Shown piece after piece: positions 10,436-29,430 of a stretch of 64,000 nucleotides of DNA. Origin of the DNA: Branchiostoma floridae (lineage: Eukaryota; Chordata; Leptocardii; Amphioxiformes; Branchiostomatidae); the NCBI RefSeq assembly GCF_000003815.2, contig NC_049980.1:8409692-8473691 (forward strand). The letters run 5' to 3'. The notes under the pieces are model-generated. The model saw only the letters and a program-made list of their open reading frames with translations, did not search any database and had not been told where the DNA came from. Position 1 is the first letter of the stretch, and the number at the start of each line of letters is the position of its first letter. A program made the translations under genes and the position numbers.

Positions 10436-10599
10436 GAAACACCGTAAACAAATCTCCACTTAATCTTCCACAGGAATCAAACCGTTAGGAAACGGATGAG
10501 AAGCAAAAGAATATCATCGATAGCTTGAAAAGTAACGGCAGGCAAAAACGTTGTAATACTAGTATATCCTTTTCTGATTTGTTAAATTTATATTGTTAT

Positions 10600-10683
10600 T
10601 TGTACGTTTCGATGGGGATAGTAATAGTATTTTTTATCATTTTGTACGTTTCGATGGGGGTAGTAATAGTATTTTTTATTTCT
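10600..10683 (+). repeat. two-copy 42-bp tandem repeat
   Basis: TTGTACGTTTCGATGGGG followed by TAGTAATAGTATTTTTTAT occurs at 10600 and again at 10642 with one base change. Confidence 0.85.
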
Positions 10684-11946
10684 CCCCATGACTCGTGATC
10701 AGATTTGTTCTATGTTTGTTTTGTAAATTGATTTCAAACTGTGTGAAGAAATGTAATGAAATCAAGATCAAGCTAGTGACAACAGGGACAAATGTAGCAC
10801 TTCGGTATTCAGGATGTGTCGTACAGGTGACAGTACCAACAGTGTAAACAGTGATGGCAGGAACAAGTGTTAGTGTGAATATCACTAGTACTTCCGACAT
10901 CATTTACTATAAGTATTATTTTCTGATCTGTTATTGTTTTTTTAATTGTTCTCATTTACTATCATTTTTATTCTCTGGTTTGTTAAGTTACATTATTATT
11001 TGTGTAATAATAATGCAGTTTACCTTTGTCCTAAATGACGTTTTGATCTTACTCTGTTGAGAGTACATTTTGATGTTTCAATGTGCGTACGTCTTAGCTG
11101 ACACAATAGGAAGATCACAAGCACTATCCAGAGGTGGTCCCATAACAGAATCACCCCACATTTGTATCTTGTTATGGCCCAATAAAGGCACAAACCCTGA
11201 TGGTTGACCAGGCAAGCAGTGAGTGTGCGTCTCATCTTTGCTCTTTTGTAAGACTTTTTTTATGATATGGTATGTCTCGACTCAAAGGCAAAGCATCAGA
11301 GCCAAGTGCATTGACAATCTATGTTCGATAGAGCAGGGTTGCGATGGAGCACTACTTGTAACGTTAAACATATTTGTTTTGTTTGTGCCTTTTGTTATAA
11401 CATTATATTCATCAATACCTGCAAAGTGCATTTGTACAATGAATTTCACATACTTTGCAGTTTTCTGAATGGCTCTTTCACAATTTTTGTCATATGGAAG
11501 CAACCTTTTTTTTCTATGACTCAGTGAAGAGAGTGAGACTTAGGAGGTCTAAATTAGCTATTGTGCAATGTTGTGGTTTGAACCCTGTTGAGACAATATG
11601 TAGCTTGCTTTTCTACCCTTGTTCGCTAGATGTCGTGGTTAGGCAAGTGACCCGATAACCAAAGAGGGCAGCATAACACATCTAAAGAGGGCAGGAAAGC
11701 ACTTTGATATATCTGTTTTTTTGCCATCACGAAAAGCTAGAATAAGTAAATATCATCTAGCAAGATAATCTATTATCAAAGAACTCCATGCCTTTCGCTG
11801 AATTCCTTGCTATGATTTTTATTTGCGTTGTCTGGCCCTCATACTTCCCCTCGTGAGAGTTCAAAGGTCAAAGCTCTTCCTCTGTAGTTTTCCAGGCTCC
11901 ATGGAAGTGTTGGAGCTCGTGTTTAGCTGCATTAGAGCTTAAAATC
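10684..11946. other. intergenic region and COMMD9 promoter/5' UTR
   Basis: AT-rich sequence without supported exons up to about 11600. The last 150 bp are more GC-balanced and contain a DR1 nuclear-receptor-like site and the likely 5' UTR of COMMD9. Short frames here have no recognisable protein features. Confidence 0.4.
11858..11870 (+). promoter_or_regulatory. DR1 nuclear-receptor-like element
   Basis: AGTTCAAAGGTCA is a direct repeat of AGKTCA half sites with one spacer base, the HNF4/RXR/COUP-TF class. It lies 77 bp before the COMMD9 start codon. Function is inferred from motif only. Confidence 0.35.
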
Positions 11947-14900
11947 ATGGCTCCAATTGACTCTATCAACTTCGAGGCGCTGAAGATCCTCCTGAAGGCC
12001 AGCTCTAAGGAGCAGGTAGTGGCGTTGTGTCAGCAGGCGTCTACTCTGGGGCAGACAAAGACGGTCCCACCCCAGACTGTCTCTCAGGTGAGGATACGCC
12101 TACTGTAGTAGAAGTTCAGGATAACGTTACTGCATACTGGTCAAGACGTGACTGTGAAAGATCTGACATATGTTCTGGCCTGTTCAGTACAAACCTGGAG
12201 TGTTGTTACACCATGATGCGGTTTACTGGGTGTGGAATATAAACAAACAAACAAACAAACAGTCTACGTCACTACGTCTCTCAGAACACCGTGCAGGGGA
12301 CTCCGGATCCATGGTTTGACATCTGATCTCCAAACCATACTGTACTTGACATTGATAGCGCATACGGTTAACATTGTTGATATTTTATGTTTTAAGATAT
12401 ATTGCTGTGTATATTGTAAATACTGTACATCTAAAGCAGTGGGAGACGAAGCACATTTTATTTACAAATGTTCATTCAACCATTGAAACCAAAAGAATCA
12501 CTCTGTCTACAGAAGCCACAAAGACTTATCCCAACTTCCCCCCATTTACAGACGAACAGAAAGCCACTTTTCTCATGAAATCGCAGACCCCACAAATTTT
12601 AGAAAAGGTGGGGCTTTTCGTCTCCCTCTGCTTCCACAAAAGAAGTCAAACCCAACCTTTTTAGAAATAAACAACACTAGTATTACTACTATTAGAGTAG
12701 AACATTGTTGATAACTGTTCATTGTCACTTGTATATCTACTATGTTGATACCACGTACTTGCAATTAGCCCTCGGGCACGAACTTGCAAATAAACTTCTT
12801 AATCATTATATATATATATATATATATGTTGTATTGTTTTTATACAATGTTTGTACCGGGGACCTCTCTGAACCCCTACCCCCACCCCGTTAAAGAATAC
12901 ACAAATAACTAGAAAGGCCGACATTTGCTTAAGAGCAAATACAGCATATTTCAGCCATACCCCTTCCCACGCAACATTGGACTGTTCCAAATCACCCCTG
13001 CGCAAAAATGGAACATCCTCTTAACAGTACATTATCCCCCAAAGTAGACTGGTATTGTGAATTGATTCCAGGTAAAAACAGAGCTTGCTTCTATTTTTCA
13101 GAAAATGACAATAATCACACCTTCCATTCAGAAAATTTTCATCATGACTGAAAATTGTTGAATGACTTCATGTAATGTCATTAACAATTTTCAGTACGAT
13201 AACTAGGTGTAAGTTTAAAAAAGTATAAGCTCCTTGTGATGTGGGTACATTTATTATTGCAGTGAACTTTTTTTATTCAAGTAGGGCATACGATTTAATA
13301 ATTATCAAGCAGGTGCAGGTACTGTAGGAGCATTTGTTTTCTTCAAGCTGTAAAACTGTTAAACTGTTTTACTTTGTATGCAATCAGCCATCGAGCCTAT
13401 TCTTATTTTAGTTTAACAACTTCCTGCCAGACCCGGAAGATACGATTGAACCTTGTTCGAGGATTTATTTTCGTCTGTCTGGTCAGTCTGTTCATACCCT
13501 GGCGCTGAGAGTGTTTTATTGGGCTGAAACACTGGCAGTTAAAAGTTACTTACAATTTAAATGTTCAATGCTTATGTCAAACAACAACAGCACTAGGAAA
13601 TGTGGCCACTATAGACAGGTGGTCACTATAGAGAAAATGCTGATCTATTGACTAGGAGCCATACGTTACACATGATTTCAGTACACTGATCATTAATCAT
13701 ATAAACATTGCACAGGTAAGCCAATTATTTAGATGTACAATTAAGTTCAAATAATTCTGAAGAGAGATATTGATGAGAAAATAATCATTCTCGCCACTGT
13801 CTAACTTATAATTACGTATCAAAACTAAACGCAGATTTTCTAACTAACGCACCTTTCGCCGACTTCATCAAAGGACCGCCGGCTATCAATCAAACACGGC
13901 TGTTGATTAGACTTAGAGTTTCAAACAGTCATGTGCTGTGTGCCAGTTGACAGCGAACTTCATGCTACGTGATGTTTTACATTGCTTGGACCTTCTTTCC
14001 TACAGCGGTGCTTCTACAAAATATTTAGACTGTAACACTGAGTCCCACATGTTTTATAGAATAGAATTTGACGCAGAACAGCGTTTTTTGCTGGGTATTT
14101 TTCTTGAAACATGTCCGTGGGAATATCAGCGAGGCGGCGACGTAGGGATATCAGACCGTCAACAAAAGTCGCACGGCGGCTAACGGCGCAGCGAAGATAC
14201 TAGCGCTATAAATAAGCGCTTCAACTAAGGATGGCAACCCGTACAATATTTTTGTATACTGTTGAGCTAAGTAAAGTTTGTTGTTTATGAGGTTTTAGTT
14301 GTCTTTGAAGCTTTGACCCGAAATATTTTAAAGTCAAACTGCTGAAGAGAAGTAAGTGACTGCTACGATTATCGTAGATATGGCCCTAAAAAAACTGATA
14401 AAAGAAGCCTTCTCAATAGTCTAAAATGCAAGAGCTTCCGGGGGGGCTTCGCCCACCTGGGTCCCCCCCACAGTGGCCCTGCCCCTGGACCCCGCCAGGG
14501 ACATTCGGCGGCCCCCGGACCCCTGTCCGACGCTTTGAAAAAATCCTGGCGAGAAGTCTGTACGGCCTGAGTCTTCAAGTTAACGTATTGTGTGGTCCCG
14601 CTTATGAATATTAATTAGCCTTCGCTTTCCTCTTCGCTGATTGGCTGAACCATTAATTGAATTAACTCTTCCTGCCGGCTAGACGCAGGTGCAGATGTCG
14701 GCTCTGTGGGGTGAACGTCCGAAAGGTCATGGCATGGAGAACGAAAGAAAACCAATTTCCCCTCAAAAAAGTGCTGTAATTAAGCCTTTTACAGTACTTT
14801 ATGCCAAAAATTTTACTTGGATCATTTCACCAACTATCTTATGCCTATCTATACCAAATGTTACTCATACCCAGGGTACAGGGTTGCGAAATATACCGTT

Positions 14901-16746
14901 ATAAGACCGTCAACAACAGTCGCACGGAGCTAACAGCGCAGCGAAAATACCATCGCTAGCGTTTCAACTTCGGATAACAAGTTATAAGTACTGTTGAACT
15001 CAGTAACGTTAAAGTTTGTTTTTAGTTGCCTTTGACGGTTTGACCTGAAATAGTGTTACGCTAAACTCCTGAAGAGAAGTTAAGTGACTGCTGCGATTAT
15101 CATAGATATGCCCCTAAGAACTGATACAATATAAAGCCTTCTGAATAGTCTAAAATGCGAGAGCCTTAGGCGGGCTTCGCTCCCCCTGGCGGGAACACTG
15201 CTATATACGGGATCATGAGGCCCCGCTTATGAATATTAATTAGCCTTTGGCCTCCTCTTCGCTGATTGGCTAGGTCTTTGATTCAATTAACTCTCCGGCT
15301 GACGCGCACAGGTGTGGCTCTGTGCGGGGTCACGGAAGGTCACGTCAGGAGGCCAAAAGAAAACAAATTTCCCCTCAGAAAAGTGCCAAAATTAATCATT
15401 TAAAGTTGTTTCTGTCAAAAATTTTACTTGAATCTTGTTACCAAGTATCTAATGCCTATCTATACCAAATTTCAGGTCATTTAATTGTAATACCAGGGTA
15501 CAGGAGCCAAAAGTGTCCTTTTTTGGTCAAAAATTGGCCAAAAATCGCAAAAATAAGCATTTTGTTGTACTGTACACCAAAAGTGTTATTGAATTTATAT
15601 GAAGGGATTATCAAGGCACATCTGTGTCAAATTTCAGCTCATTCGGTTGCAATACCAAGGTACAGGAGCCAAAAGTGTCCTTTTTTGGTCAAAAATTGGT
15701 CAAAAAATCGCAAAAATAAGCATTTTGTTGTACTGTACACCAAAAGTGTTATTGAATTTATATGGGGGCATTATCAAGGCACATCTCTGTCAAATTTCAG
15801 CTCATTTGGTTGTAATGCCAGGGTACAGGGGCCAAAAGTGTCCTTTTTTGGTCAAAAATTGGTCAAAAAATCGCAAAAATAAGCATTTTGTTGTACTGTA
15901 CACCAAAAGTGTTATCGAATTTATATGGGGGCATTATCAAGGCACATCTCTGTCAAATTTCAGCTCATTTGGTTGTAATACCAGGGTACAGGGGCCAAAA
16001 TATACAGTTTTGGTCTAAAATTGACCAAAAAATCTCAATAAAATCATTTTAGAGGCAGATATGAAAAAACTGAGAAAAAAGCATCAAGGTATTGGCCCAT
16101 TCTACCCCTGTGTCAAATTTCAGGTCATTCGGTCCAGGAACGGCGGAGATGAATCACTTTGAAGATTTGACAGGAGAAAGAAAGAAAGAAAGAAACATTA
16201 CGAATACAATATATTTCACCATACTATGTATGGCTGAAATATAACTATATAAGAAATGACCTATATCTGGTATTTCCACAGGTATCCGCAGCCTTGTCAG
16301 TTGAGCCGACAGATGCCAGACAGCTGACCCAGGCCCTGCAGGGTGTCATCTCCACCTGTCTCCAACAGGACCTGTCTGACTCCGCCTCCATACAGCAGAT
16401 CTTCCCTGCAGACTTCCACCCTAACCTGAAGAACCTCCTGGTGGGGGTGTTGGCAGAGCACCTGTCTCAGTGGAAAACACAGGCCATCAACAGCCAGGTG
16501 TCCCTGCCACAGCTGGTGGACTTCGACTGGCGGGTGGACATGAAGACGTCTGCAGACAGCGTGAGCCACATGTCGGCTGCCACCTGCCTGTTACAGCTGA
16601 AAGTGCAGAATGTGCCGAAGCAGGTGGATAGGGTGCCCCCGGTTGACGTGGTGAATGTTGAACTGAGTAAAGAGACGCTGGACACCATGTTGGATGGACT
16701 GGGCAAAATCAGGGACCAGCTGTCCTCAGTGGCCGCAAAGCCATGA
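11947..16746 (+). CDS. COMMD9: COMMD9, COMM domain-containing protein 9 (two exons)
   Basis: COMMD9 is a subunit of the Commander (CCC) complex, which works with Retriever, WASH and endosomal sorting to recycle membrane cargo. Exon 1 is 11947-12087 (47 codons, GTGAGG donor) and exon 2 is 16282-16746 (154 codons plus stop, CCACAG acceptor), both phase 0; total 201 residues against 198 in human. Exon 1 has FEALKILLKASSKE, like the human N-terminal helix. Exon 2 has the HN-domain end (FPADFHPNLKNLL) and the COMM domain: LPQLVDFDWRVDMKTSAD, then CLLQLKVQ, then VELSKETLDTMLDGLGKIRD, which is almost the human COMMD9 sequence. The start has a good context (AATCATGG). The 4.2 kb intron is full of repeats. 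An extra exon in the intron is not needed to fill the family length. Confidence 0.95.
12241..12260. repeat. (AAAC)5 microsatellite, possible retroposon tail
   Basis: Five AAAC units follow directly on a non-simple sequence ending GTGTGGAATAT. Such tails are common at LINE/SINE 3' ends, so it may mark a retroposon in the COMMD9 intron. Confidence 0.7.
12807..12827. repeat. (TA)n microsatellite
   Basis: Alternating TA run of about 20 bp inside the COMMD9 intron. Confidence 0.9.
13147..13195. repeat. 49-nt hairpin in COMMD9 intron
   Basis: Arms 13147-13166 and 13177-13195 pair over 19 bp with one bulged G and a 10-nt loop (core GAAAATTGTT/AACAATTTTC). Could be a small fold-back repeat. Too short for a normal pre-miRNA. 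Confidence 0.7.
14120..14904 (+). repeat. interspersed repeat, copy A, in COMMD9 intron
   Basis: Contains in order AGACCGTCAACAA, GTCGCACGG, GGCGCAGCGAA, CTGAAGAGAAGT, AGTCTAAAATGC, a GC-rich GGGCTTCGCC block, CGCTTATGAATATTAATTAG, CTTCGCTGATTGGCT and AATTTCCCCTCA. The same series is found in copy B directly downstream. No protein is encoded. Probably two members of one non-autonomous transposon family; the exact ends are uncertain. Confidence 0.65.
14905..16245 (+). repeat. interspersed repeat, copy B, with internal minisatellite
   Basis: Repeats the landmark words of copy A from about 14905 to 15440 (AAGACCGTCAACAA, CGCAGCGAA, AGTCTAAAATGCG, CGCTTATGAATATTAATTAG, CGCTGATTGGCTA), then carries on into a minisatellite and ends with a (GAAA)n run at about 16182 and an AT-rich palindromic terminus near 16200-16245 (TTTCACCATA / TATGGCTGAAA). 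Copy A lacks the minisatellite expansion. Confidence 0.65.
15480..16030 (+). repeat. minisatellite, period about 163 bp
   Basis: The word GCCAAAAGTGTCC begins at 15506, 15668 and 15831, and a diverged form (GCCAAAATATAC) at 15994; spacings 162, 163 and 163. Each unit carries TTTTTTGGTCAAAAATTGG and CAAGGCACATCT. The open frames across it are a by-product of low stop density and are not called. Confidence 0.9.
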
Positions 16747-17109
16747 TGTGCTAAGCCATAATTCCATTGTACTTGTAAAATCTATAACTAAATGGACCAA
16801 AATGTAAATTCTCACAGTATTATGTGATAGAACATTCTGTGATTTTGCTTCTTTGTATCTTGAAAGTTGAAATATAGAGAACTGGTATCAGCTATCAACA
16901 GAATGTGTAACTCATGATAATATAAAAATTTATCAATCAAAGCATTCTGCTGCAGCTCACATATCTTTGTTTGTTCAGACTCTTGTAGTGCCTAGTGGGT
17001 CAGCAGGTTTCCTTGTTTCCGTAGCAGGTTGGAAACTGGAACCCATCTGTGAGGCTGATACCAGTTGAGCCACAGGGACATCCCTCTGCTGCAGCCCACA
17101 GGTCTACTA

Positions 17110-17115
17110 AATAAA
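17110..17115 (+). terminator. candidate poly(A) signal of COMMD9
   Basis: AATAAA 364 nt after the COMMD9 stop, the first canonical sense hexamer I found downstream of it. Confidence 0.4.
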
Positions 17116-17426
17116 CTTGAATTATGCCTGCAACAGTGCTATCGCCAACCAATACAAATCTAACAAGAACTAGTACAGTAATATCACTGTCTGATCTTTT
17201 AATATGTGCAGTGTGCATCCGGTATAGAACTGTTAAATCAGATTGAACAGCATATCTAATCTGTAATAAGAAGGATTCAAATTTTCATTTCTCATTGTAT
17301 TGGCATCTGTATTGTTTTTACTGTTACTGTTTGTACTGAACACTACACAAAAAGCAAAACAATGTTAACACGTTACTTAGGCCACAGCATGTGTTATGTT
17401 ATGGATATGTCCACAATATAAACTTA

Positions 17427-17470
17427 TTAGCAGCAAGGAGGTTGTTTTTCTTTAACCTCCTTGTTAGCAG
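17427..17470. mobile_element. miniature hairpin flanked by 7-bp direct repeats
   Basis: Arms CAAGGAGGTT (17434-17443) and AACCTCCTTG (17454-17463) around a 10-nt T-rich loop, with TTAGCAG directly on both sides (17427-17433 and 17464-17470). It has the form of a tiny fold-back insertion with a target-site duplication. Confidence 0.55.
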
Positions 17471-17824
17471 TGACCAATCGCTCTCATACTTAGCTGAACA
17501 GCTCCCGCTGGCAAACGGCTGTGGCTAATGTGTACCCAATTACTGTCTGTACTAACATAAAGTTGATTGGTGCCGAATTGTTCTCAGATTGCCCACATAG
17601 AACTAAAAACAACAGCGATGGGAGTTTTGCTAAACCTGGGTACCATCCGGATAGTAGTTTGCTCCTGCATTTATTACATAACTATATAAAGCCATTTCTC
17701 ACTCTGACTTTTATCATACACTATATACACTGGACATACTTTGCTCCAAGAAACAAAACAGCAACATCAATGTAACATACATACACAAAATGCACAAAAG
17801 CTGGCGAATATTGCAAAAAGATAT

Positions 17825-17830
17825 TTTATT
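17825..17830 (-). terminator. candidate distal poly(A) signals of copine (- strand)
   Basis: TTTATT on + (AATAAA on -) at 17825-17830; another at 18045-18050, and ATTAAA on - at 17920-17925. They lie 0.7-0.9 kb past the stop of the distal terminal exon. Confidence 0.35.
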
Positions 17831-18738
17831 GCAGTTATATATGTGCTTCATAAAGTCTTTGTGAACATCTAATACTTACAGCAATCGGGCTATAAAGCCA
17901 TTATTAAATACATTATTAATTTAATGCTTTCTGAAATAATTATTGCAAAAAGATCTTGCCGTATATTATTAGTCATTACAAGCAGGATACCCGGCTTACA
18001 GTGAGCCTGAGGACAGTTGCTGCTTATATGATAATATTAGTAATTTTATTGCAATTTTTCCCTGGAGTCAAGTGCATGATTGTAAATCTTAAAACTCTAA
18101 ACCAAAATCAGACCACTTGCATTTCTAAATTTATGCGTTTCAAAACAAGGTAGCTTAGATAGATATTCAAAGGTTCCATTTTGCACAGTTACAATTAAAG
18201 CTCTTAATATATATGTACAATCTGGGAAAATAATTCCAATGTACTGCAATAATTCCAATACCAGTGCAATGACATGTCTTCTTCTTTGCCTCATTGCCAG
18301 AAAGTTAAGGTTAATAGTCCATAGCTGTTGCAAACTATCTATTATCTCTCCTGACTTAAGAGTTATCAAAGAAACAACACCCTCCCAGCTTTCTACACAC
18401 CAAATTTGCCCTAACTACAGTAGAGTCCGGTGGGACATGTTCCATAATGTTGTCATATAAGAGAGAAGTATCATTCATCTTGAATGGTAATGGTTAATTG
18501 AGGAATTTCTATAGGACATGATTTGGGTAATTCCATTGTGTGTGACTACACTTCCACCTAATAGAAAAAGAGTAATTTCATATTTGGAGGTGCACCTTCA
18601 CCTGAAACTTGCTATATAACATGGCACTAGAATAACTATCATTGTGAGTAAAAAGTTACAATTTTTTCAAGAAGTGAAAAAAGCCTATATAGTATAAATA
18701 TTATGAACTTCAGACTACTGCCAGGGTCCACGAACAGC

Positions 18739-26822
<8,084 letters not shown>

Positions 26823-26924
26823 CCTTTTCAAAAGTGTAACAGTCACAGTGGTCAGGAAAGGAAAACAAATGAGAAATACTTTTTTAAAATAATAAATGAA
26901 ATCATCATTGCCGACCAGGGCAAC

Positions 26925-27012
26925 AGGTTCAGACCTTTCAGCCTAGTGGTTAGCGGTGTTGGTTTCATGAGCTGGCGGACCCAGGTTCGTTTCCCGGGAG
27001 CAAGGAGACTGT
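26925..27012 (+). mobile_element. tRNA-derived SINE-like piece
   Basis: CCTAGTGGTTAGCGG (A-box-like) is followed about 30 nt later by CCAGGTTCGTTTCCCGG (B-box and T-arm-like). The acceptor arms do not pair and the T stem has an A-C mismatch, so it is a tRNA relic or SINE head, not a working tRNA. Confidence 0.5.
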
Positions 27013-27810
27013 TTCTATTCGCCTGTACTTTAAGCTTCACAAGTGCAAGTAAAAGTGATTACAAAAAGCAAAACAACAAGAACGTAACAATAACACATTA
27101 GGATGCAAGCGAGGCCAGAGACAGATTGAAAACTTTGTTTGGGCATCTTTTATCAAATTAACTAATTTTTTAGTTAACAATGAGCCACTACAAACTATCA
27201 GTAAAACAACGAACTAGGGTGCTTGGTGGTGAAAGATTTCACTTACATTGCATTTGAACATGTACAATGTAAGTGCACAGCCATGAACCGGGAATAGGCC
27301 CATGAGAATGCAATTAAAGATGCATGGCAAATCAATTACATTATTTAACGTTACTGTTAGATTATTGGCTCCGTGACAAGGTTCCGTGACGAGTGCGTGG
27401 GTGGAGAGGTACGCTTTCAGCAGAGTTGCTTCTCGGGAACAAGATCTAGTAGAATCTATAACGTTAGATGAGTCTTAGATTCACTGGAAATGTCGATCTT
27501 GCCTCGTCGTTTCAGTCTCCCCAAAAGCCCTCCTTCAAAACCAGTCGAAGTTCTTTGCAAACTATATGGACAGTTGGTTTACTTCCGCATTCCGGGGACA
27601 GGCGTGTCTGTGGCTACGTGAGCTGCTTTCTGCTTCCCACCTCGTGCGGGACGTTAAAGACAGTCTCCTGTCAAGCACATCAGACAAACAGGCATACTAT
27701 CTCACCTGCTCTTTATAAAGACACGTTCCTCGCCTCGAAGTCAACAACTCCACGCCCAAACTGAGCTTTACTCTTTCCAAACGGTGCCGATGTGGGTCAA
27801 AGGTTATAGA

Positions 27811-27823
27811 GCATGCGCACGTG
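27811..27823. promoter_or_regulatory. NRF-1-like site with E-box
   Basis: GCATGCGCACGTG overlaps the NRF-1 core (GCATGCGC) and a CACGTG E-box. It is about 1 kb upstream of the copine start codon on -. Confidence 0.3.
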
Positions 27824-27952
27824 AATTATCTAACAGGCGGGAAATTTGAACATCCGACCTGTAGCAAAGCACAATCTTTCGATACGGTTTGCGGATAACA
27901 ATTAAATAGTTGCGTACAAAGGGTTCCAACCATTCCAAGTTTAATCCACCGG

Positions 27953-28227
27953 TAAGCCTTCTCACATTAGTCGGGACGCATGTACGACTCATGTGCGGCG
28001 ACAGGAATTCTAGGTAATATGTCAAAGGGTGGAACGTTTAGGCCGGCACAATTAAAATGAAATCCGTCTGGAGATTGTGATGCATATCGAATGAATGGGC
28101 AAGACAAGGACAGTTTACTTTTTGTGGGCCTTACCCTTTGACATATTACCTAGAATTCCTGTCGCCGCACATGCCTAGCCTCCTGAGCCTCCTGACTCTA
28201 TTTAATACATGTATGTGAGAAGGCTTA
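27953..28227. repeat. two-step inverted duplication
   Basis: Inner arms 27990-28030 and 28133-28173 are exact reverse complements over 41 bp (with GGAATTCTAGG / CCTAGAATTCC). Outer arms 27953-27967 and 28213-28227 are exact over 15 bp (TAAGCCTTCTCACAT). The intervals between arms differ (22 against 39 bp) and the central loop is 102 bp. Confidence 0.9.
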
Positions 28228-29164
28228 TGGAGTCAATCATTTCTCCGTGCCTGCAGCCAGAACACTCCTGTCACAGCAAAGGTCCCTGGCCTGTTGAAGA
28301 CTGACTTCTTGCAGACCACGGGGCAGTAAAGAAGGCAGGAATCGGATCCATCGAATCCAACTCGTGATGGATAACAGGCTGTCGATTTCAAACCAAGGTA
28401 TCTCTCTATTATGCAAATCTGCGCGTGACAAGATCTGACAAGTGCATTCCTCACGAGCTGAAAGGCGGGAAACAACAACCCGGTAAATGAACAGAACCGT
28501 ATCTACCGGTAACCTCATTGGAGTAACTATGCAGGCTTTTCATTGACGTCGTACTACAGTTGTGTAATTATAATTTGAAACCTCCGACGGCCATGTTGGC
28601 GGGTAATTGAATTAAGCGGTAGCATATTCCTTTGGTTTACAGACGTACGTCAACGGGCGTCCAGTCCGCGGTCTTGAAGTTCAATCAAGTCCACGGCAGT
28701 GGAATACATTACGTCTTAAGGACCTCCAAGGCTCGGCTGGTATCGGCGCGTCTACAGGCATCAAGTCCTCGGTCCTAAAGTTCACCATGAAAAGTACACG
28801 GCAAGTGCAACTACGTCTTATTATTAACGTTATGTTACCATATTACTTTACTGCACAACAATTGTACAAGGTACAAAGTATGGCATCTACATAACTATTA
28901 AGGCTTATGTAACTAATACAGGAATTGTAGTGTGGGATAAGGTTTCTTACAATCATTAGAGGCTTTACAATCATTGAAGGAATTCATAATGTCTACACAT
29001 TCTTTGATATATGCAGGGATTGTCACATGTCATGATGATGTATTTGAACTTGGACTTCAGGTCCATTGAGATAAATCCTTGTATATGAAATGACAGCCTT
29101 GTCTATAGAAATTTGCGTGAATCAGAATATTTGGGACATACAACCATAAAGTAATATTCGTCTT
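28228..29164. other. non-coding spacer before the LINE fragment
   Basis: Two overlapping - strand frames of about 80-90 codons exist around 28233-28518, but they show no recognisable domain. From about 28840 the sequence is AT-rich and may be part of the same decayed retrotransposon as the next feature. Confidence 0.3.
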
Positions 29165-29430
29165 TAATTAGATCTGGACAGAATGGACAAACCCTCTGGT
29201 CGATAGGGACTTTTTGGAATCTCCGAGATTTCTTCCCATTGCTCAAGACGACAGAGGTCTTGTTGTAAGTGGGCCTGTTGCGCTGGCTCTGACACTACTT
29301 TCTATACGGCTGTGTCATCTGCGAAAAGCTTAGACAGTGCCTCCAATCTGTCAGGCAGATCATTAATATAGGCCAGAAAAAGACAGGGCCCCAGGACTGA
29401 ACACTGGGGGACCTCTGACTTTACACTAGT
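29165..29430 (-). mobile_element. non-LTR retrotransposon reverse-transcriptase fragment (broken)
   Basis: Read on -, it carries the RT core landmarks VPQ-SVLGP, then INDLP, then LFADDTA (the FADD active-site box), and further on CRLEQWE. A TAG stop interrupts the frame just after the FADD box, and there is no rest of the protein on either side. It is a dead piece of a LINE (Jockey/CR1-like type by motif style), 0.2 kb from the satellite edge. Confidence 0.8.

Larger units (their letters stand above)
16747..18738. other. convergent intergenic region between COMMD9 and copine
   Basis: AT-rich 3' flanks of two genes that run toward each other. It holds a COMMD9 poly(A) candidate, a flanked hairpin at 17427, and candidate copine poly(A) signals on the - strand. 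No further gene is supported. Confidence 0.5.
26823..27952. other. upstream region of copine
   Basis: The coding start at 26822 follows non-coding sequence on -. I could not locate a 5' UTR exon or a donor with confidence. The stretch 27360-27830 is less AT-rich and includes an NRF-1-like site, so it is the likeliest promoter area. A 10-bp-arm hairpin (ACTTACATTG) sits at 27241-27274. Confidence 0.35.

Noticed and set aside
13147-13195. Pre-miRNA in the COMMD9 intron
   Set aside because: The stem is only about 19 bp and does not extend, shorter than a normal miRNA precursor.
15322-16018. 186- and 139-codon frames in the COMMD9 intron
   Set aside because: They lie in the 163-bp minisatellite and give the same peptide over and over in shifting frames; not conserved coding.
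26925-27012. Functional tRNA gene
   Set aside because: A- and B-box-like words are present but the acceptor arms do not pair and the T stem is mismatched.
27468-27764. 98-codon + frame upstream of copine
   Set aside because: No domain, no splice or poly(A) support; lies in the likely promoter area.
28233-28518. Two overlapping - frames of 81 and 93 codons
   Set aside because: No recognisable domain; mutually overlapping in different frames; no expression signal seen.
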